Part shown: one piece after another, positions 48,421-58,521 of the stretch | Position numbering within the stretch: the first letter of the stretch is position 1 | Layout of the letters: every line of letters begins with the position of its first letter | Source: Asterella californica | Taxonomy: Eukaryota > Streptophyta > Marchantiopsida > Marchantiales > Aytoniaceae | NCBI GenBank assembly: GCA_036924285.1 | Contig: JAYKYS010000004.1 | Span: 806,001 to 870,000, forward strand | Length of the DNA: 64,000 nucleotides | Reading direction: 5' to 3' | Translations under genes and position numbers: made by a program | The notes under the pieces: model-generated | What the model saw: only the letters and a program-made list of their open reading frames with translations | The model's database searches: none | Told to the model about the DNA's origin: nothing

Positions 48421-51400
48421 TCACCTCGTTGAAGAATCAATATCATAAACCTCGATCGTCTTGTACTTCTGAGAGACCAACTCCGCCTGGACCTTCCTTG
48501 CGGTGTCTGTGGCACACCCCACTAAGATGAGAATCGATGTTCCAGCGAATCCTCGGAAAGCAGTCAGATGAGTGACTCCTTCCACTACGGCCGGGGCTGC
48601 TGCCATTAATCCAAGAAACGCAGACCCCAACACAGAAATTCGTCCGAGTACCTAGAGTGATCAGAAGAAGAGGCAATATTCTCAGTAACAGGCTACTACT
48701 GGATAGATGAGTAGCTTCCGAGGTCGAGAAACGATAAAGACTCTGGAAGGTTTAGAAGTCCAGACTTGGCCTGGGAATTGCCCTACAGTACGCCAAGTAA
48801 ATCTCCACGAGAACTCACATTCTCGATATAGGTTGCAGTAGCTTTCCCAGGTCGAATGGCTGGAACCGACGCCCCTTGTCTCTTGAGCTGATCGCTAAGA
48901 TCAGTAGGATCTAACTGCAAAAATGTGTAGAAGTAGTTGAAGAATCCAATTAAGAGGACATTTGTGGGCACGTACCACAGACCTGCGAGAGAGCGAGAGA
49001 AGACCGAGCCGGCATAAGAATCACATGGTAGGACAGTTCCAATAGATGGTAAAAAATGACAAGAAATAACATGAACACTGGCGAAGAGAGGAAAATAAGA
49101 AAACTGTGTAAATCATATGCGCATCATACCTCCAGGGTACAGTGCCACTGCTACGTTCTGCAAAGCTGCTAGACCTGTAAACCTTGCCACTGACGCCGGC
49201 AGTTGGAGCAAGGAAGTCGAGAAAATGATAGGCATAACCCCAGTGCTGTTCACCTGTTCAGTCACTTGCATGAGATTCTCACAACAGGACTGCACTGATG
49301 AGATAATCGCGCAGAGGAATACCTACAAAACACATCTTCATCTACTCTATAAAAGGGTAACTAAACAGACCTTGAATGGTAAATATGCAGCTTTCCGTAA
49401 ACCTCGGGCGCTATATCTGGAAGCATAGTTGATGGGTATCTTCCTTTCTGCTTCCTGCGTGTAAACCACTTGTTAGAATCTTCACATCAAGCTTTTCTAA
49501 TTTGACAAAACTCACTGCAGAACACTGAAAGACGATAATAAAGAATAAAGTAATAGTAATAAAGAATACAGATACCTGCACATACACGATACCCAGGACC
49601 AACAGCAGGAATCCAGCAACAATGCCAGCGAGCCCTGCATAGTTCTGTTCACCTAGGCCTTGGGCAACTGTCCTTCCTACAGAAACCGGGAGGTAGGAGA
49701 CTATGTTTGTGAAGATCAGAAGTGAGGTGCCATTTCCCAACTTGTAATCAGATATCTTTTCACCGATGAACATTGTTGCCATCGCTCCGAGAACTAGTGC
49801 AGCAACAGATCCTACTGCCCATTCCACGCTGAACTCGGTAGCATACGGCCGGATGAGAGAAACTTGCCCTATCGCCTGTAAATAATCAACTGACATGGAG
49901 GAGTAAAAAGAGTGCACCATACAAGATTACGGTCAAGACTACACACAAAACCCACTTCAGACTAAACTGCTTGCAGGGTTAAGTACGAGCATTCCTGATG
50001 GACCCGACTTACAAACTCTTGGTCACAAACACATGTTGTTTAACATGATGAGACTGTCCTTCTTTCACGGTCGGATGGATAACTGTGATTTGGAAGTTCT
50101 GCCTCAAGGGTCTGGTCAACAAAATCCTTAAATACGAAAACTCTTTTCACTATGCCGCATGTCTTTCACGGTAGCGCCTCCGAAGGCCTTGCATGTGCAT
50201 GGAGTCGACAGTCAAGAAAATTACTCGAAAAGGTCCAAACAGAAGCGCAGGTATTAAGATTGGGTACCAAATAAATACTCAAGATTCCTGTTCATTATCT
50301 GTGAAAGACTGTGATTACCTGGACAACAGCGAAGCCCACAGACGCATATCTTGTGTACTGCTTGACCTTTTCCCGACCTGCTTGTCCTTCCTTCTTTTGC
50401 AATTCTTGAAGTTTAGGAAACACAGAGCCCAGTAACTGGAACACAATTTGTGCATTGATGAAGGGAACAATACCCAAAGAGGAAATTCCCAGCCGCCCAA
50501 TTCCACCTCCTGAGAACGAATCTAGAGTCCCTAGAATGCTGTTGGTATCCAAGCTGCCGGCAAAGGCTTCTCTGTTCACGCCAGCCAAAGGGATGTACGT
50601 CCCAACTCGAGACAACACCAGTAATCCAAGAACTTTCAGAAACTTTTCGGGAAGGTTGCCTTTGAAAAAATCGCCAAAATCTATGGAGCTGTCTTCAATA
50701 GAAGCTGAAATGCAATCATCCGAAAAGTTATTGTTAGATCCATATAAGCTGAGAGAAAATATATAATTTTATTAGATACTCTCAATCACTACTCCTCCTA
50801 ACTATGGATTGACCTCTCCAGGAGCAAGGACGATGAATATATCCTCGCACTATGTACCCTGCACCTATGACAACGGACAAGGTATACAGCGAGAGTGGAT
50901 CATTCGAGAGACAAGCGTGCAACATGAGAGCCACCAAGATTCAGACCAGAAAAGGCCACTCGAGGTAAATGTAAATGTAAAACAGGGATGTCACACGAAC
51001 TCCAAAATTAGGACTGTACCGGCGGCTCCTCTGCCCGAGCTGCCTGACCTCGAACCAGGCCCGCCTCCTGATGCAGCCATCACTGCGGAGCCAAGCAATT
51101 CCCATTGCGTTTGAAACGCTGACAATGCTGTTTCCCCGAGCTCAAGGGGGTCGAATTCCCAGTCATTAGGCTGCTCCACCTGGCTGCAGAGAACCAGTGT
51201 GATAAGCTTCTGGAAACTGGACTAGCTCAGCAAAAGAACACTCAGAAGGCTTGTCCGCTGCCTCGCACGATTCTCCAGAGCAGTCTACCAAGTCCTGTGC
51301 TGAAGGTTGCAAAGTGGTCTTGATACACGGACAAATTGCTCATTCGACTAAAATCCCATGATGTGCTATCCTCCATTTAATGCACGCAACTTCAACCAAT

Positions 51401-51895
51401 TTTTAGCAGATCACTTGCGCACGTGGATGGACTGGAGTCAAGTGCCAAACTTCGTTTACTTCCACCCGGTAGAGCCTGCAAGTACCGAATTGAGTCTCTG
51501 TGAAGCCCTCAGAGACATCAACCCACCATATAATCCCTAGCGCTCAAGGAAGGAGACCGGGACAATTAAACTTCTTCAGACATCAAATTCGCCTACAAAC
51601 CAGTGAGAACCTGTGGACAGGATTACCAACTCAAACAAATTACGGAAGCCAGTAAGCACCTGGGCCACCATCCTCGCCCGGAGAAACCGCCCTCCTTTCG
51701 CCCGGGACCTGCAAGAGCGGACCTCGCTCCAACCACTCGTCCACTTCTTCTAATCCCAGGAGTCGCCAGACTCAAGCCAGCTGCCAAACCATTCTTCAGC
51801 AAGACATTACCGCGAGCCCAGCTTGAACATTTGGAACAATAATTTATCATCGACGCCTGTGCCTGTGCTATCACAAGGCTCGGCGTCGACGCCAT
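48421..51895 (-). CDS. SCY1: Plastid SecY translocase subunit (cpSecY), eight exons
   Basis: Forms the protein-conducting channel of the thylakoid Sec pathway with SecE and SecA. Exons, all with GT-AG borders and consistent phases: 51660-51895, 51020-51183, 50319-50704, 49576-49875, 49371-49454, 49130-49253, 48819-48982, 48421-48651; total 1689 nt, 562 residues. Exon 1 starts at the ATG 51893-51895 and gives a Ser/Ala/Arg-rich, acid-poor leader (MASTPSLVIAQAQASM), a typical chloroplast transit peptide. Exon 3 has GIGRLGISSLGIVPFINAQI. Exon 4 has DYKLGNGTSLLIF. Exon 5 has ERKIPINYASRY. Exon 6 has STGVMPIIFS. Exon 7 has QLKRQGASVPAIRPGK. Exon 8 has TAFRGFAGTS and GCATDTARK. Length and order match plant SCY1 (about 550 residues). 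No stop or missing segment was found, so the gene looks functional. Exons 1-2 are less conserved and rest partly on phase agreement. Confidence 0.95.
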
Positions 51896-52255
51896 GGCCA
51901 CCTTCTTCCTGCACTTCGATCGAAAATGCTAGTCGGAGCTGGCAACTCGTACTTCACTTGTCTTTCTGTGTCTATTTGCTTCCCTCCTCCCTCTCAGAAT
52001 CCGAACGCACGATGATTTTCCCAGTCCTCAGACCTCCACGCCCACTGATTCTTGCAAACTACCAAACTCCACGACAGCAAACTCTATGGTCCAATACGCT
52101 CTTGTCTCAGCAGACCTTCCATCGAAACCAGAGTTTTGGGCCTTTCCAATTACATTCTCCTCCGATGTACTTCCGGGAGCCGGAACCGCCCTTTATACGC
52201 AAACCTGTCGTTACCGGGTTTTGCTATGCGTTAGCATATTGTTATGCGTCGATTC

Positions 52256-52470
52256 TGAAAACCGGAAAGGGAGAGGGGAATTTTGGTTCGTGTAGTGGGA
52301 CCGGACGGATGGAGGCGTTGAGAAACCGGAAAGAGAGAGGAAGGATTTAGATCCGGATAAATCCCGAAAAGTAAGGGGAAAATTTTATCGTGTAGCGAGT
52401 GAGGACGGGTGAAGTCGCTGTGAAAACTGGAAAGAAAAAAGAAACATTTAGATTCGGATAATCACTAATG
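52256..52470 (+). repeat. Imperfect repeat array
   Basis: Segments starting GAAAACCGG at about 52256, GAAACCGG at 52321 and GAAAACTGG at 52421 share downstream GATTTAGATCCGGATAA or GTGTAGTGGGACCGGACGG-type blocks. They read as three unequal, diverged copies of a unit of about 65-100 bp. Confidence 0.6.
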
Positions 52471-52545
52471 TATAGTCTCGTAATTCCACTGCAAGCGTAG
52501 TTCTTTTTTACTTCCCTTATCTATTCTCTAATTCATTTCTTTATT

Positions 52546-52579
52546 GCTATGCATTTGCATAGCTAACCATCGATTCTAG
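52546..52579 (+). repeat. Hairpin followed by CTAG, Helitron-like 3' end
   Basis: GCTATGCA, a TT loop and TGCATAGC at 52546-52563, then 12 nt, then CTAG at 52576-52579 followed by T. A short hairpin about a dozen bases before CTRR, next to a T, is the hallmark of canonical Helitron 3' termini. Related hairpins with similar trailing sequence lie at 20130 and 52223. No matching 5' TC end was located. Confidence 0.4.
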
Positions 52580-53394
52580 TGAAAGGAGAAGAAGACAAAA
52601 CGTGGAAATCAAAGGAGAAACTCTTTGTCGTTATTATTGTAAGCCGGTAAGTGGAGTCTAGGGTTACCAGGCAAATCTCAGTTAAACCATTGAAAGCTTG
52701 GATTTACAAGAACTTGAGCCACAAATAAGGAAACTTTTGTGCAGTGAAAAGTTGATCGTCGTACGTGTATACAGCTAAAACGGAGCCGATTGCAAGATTT
52801 TACAGTAACACGGATTGGAGATAGGAAACGAGACTCCAGTAAGCACATTAAAAAATTGCTCTGCATGGGTTGGGCTAGCCGCGCGTATAGGGTCAGTAAC
52901 AGTAAGCAAGCTTTTACAGTAACGGAGAAATAATTACAACTCGTTATAAAGAGTTTTCTGCAATTGAGCTGAAAAATGAGAAAGCTTTTAGAGTAAGCAG
53001 TGGTCAATCAGTATGAATCACTACATCTAGATAAGTCCCACTGCTATAAACATCCGCTTGGCATCATAACCGGTCGATACTCCAACACTAAAGCCGTTGG
53101 TGAAGAATTGTCGGAGTGGATAAGACATGTATAGCCGACTCGAAGATCTGCAGTGTAAAACTGTGTATACATTGCAATAGCAAAATACAGACGCTTGGAC
53201 AGGTGAGAGAAAGTGTAGCTAAGAGTAATTTCCAATTTATTGACACAAGCAATCTATCAAATCTGACTTTTGTTTTTAGAAGTTATCATCAATTATCTTT
53301 GGAGAAAGATGGGTCTTCCACATCCATAGGACTACCATCTGTGGTCGATAAATAGGCCATTCGTGCCCAAAATGCAAAAATTAATATATTATCA

Positions 53395-55080
53395 CTCATA
53401 GAATTTGTAGCTAATTATAATATGTATATCGATAAAAAATTAAGAAAATCAAAAAAAAATTTGCTGGCTATGCTTCAACTACACCCCTGAAGAATATTTT
53501 AGAGAGCAAGTATTATTATATGTATCATTCATTGGTGATGAAAAGTCAGTGAAAAATGAAAATGAATCATGGCAAGACGTATACATTAAACATAAATCAT
53601 GCATTTCTTTGTTAACCACTTCTTATAGTTTTCAATATAAAACAAAGGAAGTGAATAAAGAATGGGACAATTTTCCAGATCTAGTGATCGAACTAGAATA
53701 TGAAAATGCACTTCTTATGAACCACAAGAACATGAAAGCATCAATGATCATATTACTTACGATAATATTGATCTAAGCACAACCAATGTTTCTCATAAAC
53801 AAAAAACAACATGTGCAGATATTTCAAACAAATTTCCTTGTAAAGATATATTTCTTCCTTTTCACACTCTACATGTTGAACTAAGACAACTCAATAAACA
53901 ACAAAAAATGATATTCTATGACTGTATATGTAAAAAAAGACATTTTCTTGAACAACCTTTGTTTTTATTTCTTGGAGGAGAAGCAGGTATGGGAAAAATA
54001 TTTACACTCTTAAAAATTATCCAAGGTCTTTCTTGGATATACAAAGGATAAATCAAAATTCAACAACCCTGAAGCAATCAAGATATTGAAACTTGCATAC
54101 ACAGGCAGAGCTGCTTACAACATTCAAGAAATGACTACCCATAGTGGTTTGTCCATACCTAAAGAGTCATATGACATTCTAGTTTCTAAATTACATCCTG
54201 ACTCTCTTGATCGTTATATTAAGTTTTATAAAAATTAAAAATTAGTAGTCATTGCTGAAATTTCTCTCGGACAGAGCTAAAATGTTCTCTTATATAAATC
54301 AACGATTACAACAAATAACTCAAAACTTTGCTCTCCCATTTGGTGGCCTTGACGTAATCGTTTCAGGAGATTTTTACCAAGCACAACACTAACTAGACAG
54401 AAACATCAAGCACTGTTCACATATTGTATACATTCATCTTGGACACCTATATTTAAAATTTCTCTACAATTTCTAGTCAATAAATATAACAAAGATATCA
54501 ATTACAAGAACTCAGTTTCCAGTTCAATACCTAAACACAAGATCCCTTCCAAAATATTATGAAGATCTTAAAACAGATCATCAACTACAACTCTCTGATG
54601 TTCTATGTCTAAGCGCAACATCAATCAAAGATTCACACTCTGTTAAATATTTTATCGATAACAATAAATTTCAATACATTCATACTTATGCTTGTAGAGG
54701 CTTGTTATTATTATATCAGTCGATTATGAAATTATCTTCTTCTACCATTTACGGATCAAATCTTCTAGAAATTATTTCAGCAAATTTTCACGTCAACACT
54801 CGTCGCAAAATCAATATCACAACTCTTTATAAATCACCTCATATGCTTCTTACTGATTTCTCAGCAAGTTACATCAGACCTTAGTAAACAACTTTACTAA
54901 CATCCCTTCAATCTTCATAGATGACTTTAACATAAATATATTAGAAGTCACCAATCATAAAACAAAACATTCGATCTCTTTCATGAATGATCATAACTTC
55001 TCCCTTGCATTCTCTCAGTCAACTTCAATATCATTCACATTTAGATCATATATGAATAAATTTTCCACAATACAATAATC
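53395..55080 (+). mobile_element. Second Helentron fragment, strongly decayed
   Basis: Pieces align with 35480-38020 of the first Helentron. They include EFVANYNMYIDKKLRKSKK near 53400-53455, YFREQVLLYV near 53490-53525, and a degenerate Walker A (GGEAGMGKIF) near 53970-54003. Also present are AYTGRAAYNIQEMTTHSG near 54095-54150, LPFGGLD near 54330-54355, and IDDFNINILE near 54920-54950 (GDFN box with Gly changed to Asp). OTU, the N-terminal domain and Rep are missing, and most helicase sequence between about 54390 and 54425 has been deleted. Many stops. It shares a family with the first copy but is older or faster-decaying. Confidence 0.8.
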
Positions 55081-55897
55081 TCGCTTCATCACTTCAAACC
55101 TATTGGTCATATCATGACCCAATCTTCATTCTTATAAAAAACCTTCTCATGTTTCTGATTTCTTCTCTTCTCCGAACACAAATGCATAGCACCGCAATCC
55201 TATTGCAAGCGCAGAAAGATAATTATAATATAGAATATCTAGTATAAATAACAAAAAGCATTGAACATATTAATTTCTTAACTTGTTATTTGAAAGATCC
55301 TTGACTTTTAAAATTTCTCTTAAGATTTTAAGAATTTTCTCTTTTTTCTTTTTCCTTTCATATTTGGAATTCAAGATTGCTTCCAACCTTCTTCCAAACA
55401 TCATCGATAAAATGAAAAAGAATCTATTATCAATATTATAGCAAAAATACGAAAAGAAGATATAACAATAAATAAGTGTAACTCAAGAATATAAACTTGA
55501 ATGTGGATATCTCACCATGTGAAATCTTGAGTATAAGAGACATGAATATTGATATAAATCAGAGTTCAATCAAAGGTCATACTGATTCTTGAGTTTCACA
55601 GTTTTCTATAGAACGAGATGACTGATATGCTGAAATAGCATAATAGAACATCATGTCAATCTTTTGATAAAATATTTGCAAAATCATTCTTCACTTCACA
55701 GTGACAAAAAAGTACTCTGATATCACACTAATGCAAAAAATGCAGTACACGATATAGCTAGTTTCAAGAGTTTGATTCCTTGAGATGTTACAGTAAAAAA
55801 AGAAGCACGTTACCATCGGCATTACTTTATTATAGCTTGACGTGATAACTTTATCCTCTACCGAAGATAGGTAGCTAAGATGGTTGAGTCTGATGCC
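55081..55897. other. AT-rich spacer between Helentron fragment and Ty3/Gypsy copy 2
   Basis: No supported gene. The last bases before 55898 have no counterpart upstream of the LTR segment in copy 1, so they are probably flanking DNA. Confidence 0.5.
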
Positions 55898-56150
55898 TGT
55901 CACGTCAGTTTGGGCACCTCGGCTAGATTGACCGAGTGCGAAGTGGCGCATCCCAATAAGGCCGTTAGTGCCGTTAGGGCGAGTTGGGAGGAGAGTCCAC
56001 TAGGGGTAAACTTCGCAGGTAGGGCTTGGAGGCCTTAGTTCTTTGAGTTGAGCCTTCAAGCTCCAGGCTATGGTGGATAGTCTAGTTGAGTGTAACCCGG
56101 ATTCTCTTCGCGTTTAGAGTGGGTTTGGCTTGACCGTTTGTGAGTAATCC
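55898..56150 (+). repeat. 5' LTR, shared portion (copy 2)
   Basis: Begins TGTCACGTCAG, matching 16940 in copy 1, where the same sequence lies 3' of integrase. The true LTR may continue beyond 56150. Its end and the primer-binding site could not be fixed; TGGTATC near 56264 is a weak initiator-tRNA-like candidate only. Confidence 0.65.
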
Positions 56151-57957
56151 TTGTTGTGGTGTTGGAGATGGTAATTTCTCTATACAGATTACTCAAAGAA
56201 CTCAGTGCAGGTCGAGGCGGAGTTCAGTAAGAGCTCACAGATCTGAAATCGGAAATCGTCCGCTGGTATCTTCGGGCGTTGCCGTTCGTGGTTGATTGTT
56301 TGGAGCTGTGATCGAGGTGTGTGGGCGCCGTGCTACATTGCTGGTCGCAGATCGATTTGCTGTTGTTGGGGTCGAGTGGAGATTTCTGTCATGCGGAAGC
56401 GCTGCAGAAATTTTGCGGAATGTTCTTGAAGTGTGTTGTTGGAGCCGGATTGCGCGTTTGGGCGTAGCAGCTGAAATACTTGTCAATGTCGAGCCGGAGT
56501 GGACTCTTTGGAAGCGCATTGGAGAGACAATTCTAGCGCACTAAGTTTCGTGGAGTTTGGCCAAGGATTGAAGAAGTTATGGCATGTCGAAGTTCGCTGC
56601 TGTGAAACCCGCAAGCACTAAAAGGCTAGTTACGTCAGATTTTGGCTCAATTTCGTGGGGAAACTCGAATTTAGTAGTTATTTTGTGTGTGTGTGCATCC
56701 ACGAAGTGTGTGTGGTGCATTTGCGAATCTGTTTTGGTGGTGTTCGGGTTGGATTTGGAGGTTCTTGCTGTTTTACGTCAGATTTTGGTCACCCGTGTGC
56801 ACCCGCAAGCTGTTTTTGCTGTTTTGGAGGCTGTTTTGGTGCAATCTTCTGCAATTCGAGCCTCTTCTGGTGTGTGTGTACCTGTTCTACTCTACTTCGA
56901 GGCTTCGAGGCTTCGAGGAGCAGAGGTGCGTGAGTGCGGAGGCGTGAGAGCGGAGTGCGAGAGTGCGGAGGCGGAGCGGAGCTGAGCCTGAGCCCGCGCC
57001 CGCGCCCGCCGCAAGCCAGCTTGCTGACGTGCGTGAGAGAGGTATCCAAGCTTCAGGTGTGTGGGAAGGGTAAAACCAGCTGGTCACCCATCCCAACACT
57101 ATTCCTGGACCTGGACTCATGACTCTGTAGTCTTAGCTTTGGCTTTACCACTAGACCAATAGCTCTTGGTGTCCTACAGGGATGCGTGCAAGTACTTATG
57201 GACTTGTATAAGGTAGTAGGAGATCTTCTCGCACGTCCCTAGAGGAGTGGTAGGGCGACCCCACAGTATTAGGGGGAAGCTATAGTTGTGGTAGTGTTTG
57301 CCTACACCGTAGAGGCGCGTATGGAGGCAATTGGTGGCAGTTGTCTTGGGTGAGCTAGTAGAGCTACCACGTGGATGTTTTTGGAGCTACTAGAGGTGTG
57401 GACATCTAGTTAGTGACCTCCAGTGTCAGTTACGACTGTTGGTGATCATATATTGTGCATGTGGTCACCGACAAGGAGTCGTCAGTCCGGGTGGGGCTGG
57501 GTTTCTCTTTATGTGAATGTTTGAGTGTGGAGGGTTATCGTTTGGACTTCTTGTGGTTGGAACCCCTCCATACTCTGCTTCTTGTTTGTGCGCCGCGTTT
57601 GCGTGTGTTGGCGCTTGATTTCTGGAGTGAGTTCACTCCAGTGTGCTGTCGGTAGTGAGGCTGGAGTTGCGGACCACTCAGACTACCTTTGTCTCTCTCA
57701 CGGTGCGGTTGGAGTGACGATCAACAGACCGTGAGAGGCTGCTTGTGGTGCTGGCAGGTACAGGTTGCCCTTACCTTGACCGTCCTAGTAGGGGATAGGT
57801 GAGCTCAGTAGGAGCGGGATTAGGCAAGTGGTGGTTACGGTGGTGACGGAGATTGCGACATTCTGGTTGGGGAGTGTGTTAGCGGGATTCTCTCATCACG
57901 GAGTTCTCGGGAGGTTCTGGTGGGGACTTCTCGGACAGTGGGTATACACGGAGTGGG
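56151..57957 (+). other. Leader / remaining LTR of copy 2, no supported gene
   Basis: Open frames such as 56584-56985 are Val/Leu/Cys-rich without any domain. The 56900-57030 part is GA/GC-rich low complexity. It includes the minus-strand pol III-like segment at 57082-57165. Confidence 0.5.
57082..57165 (-). repeat. tRNA-like and 5S-like pol III promoter segment (possible SINE head)
   Basis: On the minus strand from 57165: TGGTCTAGTGGT (57147-57158), like a tRNA box A. After 28 bases comes GAGTCCAGGTCC (57107-57118), like a box B. Then GGATGGGTGACC (57082-57093) is identical to the plant 5S rRNA box C core, and a GA-TAGT block before it also resembles 5S. CTATT and AATAG on either side of the boxes could pair as a short acceptor stem. 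It looks like a tRNA-derived SINE head or a tRNA/5S chimera in antisense. Confidence 0.4.
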
Positions 57958-58509
57958 GTGAGGTACCGACTACCTACACCATTGCCGTCGGTTGTTCCAG
58001 AGGACGAGTCAGACGCAGACAGCGCGTTTTCTGGTGGTGAGTCTAGTGTCACTACACCGTTGTTGTGGGACATGGACGAGATCTATGGGGCCACGAAGGG
58101 GCCTCGACGTTACTCGGGTACAGTTGGTACCATTGAGCTGGATGACTTCATCCAGGAGTTTGACAGTTGGTGCGATCTGCAGCAGATGCGGAACCCACAG
58201 CTGTTTACACCCTTCATGGCGTGGAAGGGTTTGTTCCAGCACTTGGAGGGACCGCCGATGGACGATTATCATGAGTTCAGGCGAGATTGTAGTGTTGAGC
58301 TCGAGTTGTGGAGACAACATTGGTCTCCCAACTACGTTTCTATCACTACTGGCGCAGTTTCGGGAGGCGTAGCACCTGCGAGTTCGGGTGCCAGTAGCAG
58401 TGATACAGCCGCAGGTGGCGGAGTACCTACTACCAGCGGTGCGTCCTCAGGTAGTGGAGCAGGTGGTAGTATGAGCGGGATACCACCAGGGTTTAATCCT
58501 GTGGTTTAG
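57958..58509 (+). CDS. Gag N-terminal part, ending at an in-frame TAG (copy 2)
   Basis: 183 codons. An acidic N-terminus is followed by a retrotransposon-gag-like helical region around residues 55-120 (ELDDFIQEFDSWCDLQQM, FMAWKGLFQHLEGPP). A Gly/Ser/Ala/Thr-rich linker then ends in GFNPVV before TAG at 58507-58509. The next frame is identical (both start at positions congruent to 1 modulo 3) and continues gag without a gap, so this TAG splits a single gag domain. The following bases (TTC TTC) do not fit a known leaky-stop context, so it is more likely an inactivating point change than programmed readthrough. The start at 57958 is the first ATG in frame; the true start could lie upstream. Confidence 0.7.
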   Translation: MRYRLPTPLPSVVPEDESDADSAFSGGESSVTTPLLWDMDEIYGATKGPRRYSGTVGTIELDDFIQEFDSWCDLQQMRNPQLFTPFMAWKGLFQHLEGPPMDDYHEFRRDCSVELELWRQHWSPNYVSITTGAVSGGVAPASSGASSSDTAAGGGVPTTSGASSGSGAGGSMSGIPPGFNPVV

Positions 58510-58521
58510 TTCTTCCAATGT

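Larger units (their letters stand above)
51896..53394. other. Upstream region of SCY1 with small repeats and hairpins
   Basis: No supported gene. It contains the hairpins at 52223 and 52546 and the imperfect repeat array 52256-52470. The SCY1 promoter should lie in the first few hundred bases; no TATA box could be fixed. Confidence 0.4.

Noticed and set aside
56264..56275. TGGTATCTTCGG as the primer-binding site of copy 2
   Set aside because: Only the first seven bases agree with the initiator-Met-type site and no LTR end (CA) precedes it.
56584..57122. Overlapping open frames in the retrotransposon leader
   Set aside because: Low-complexity Val/Cys/Arg-rich translation without motif, and located before gag where untranslated leader is expected.
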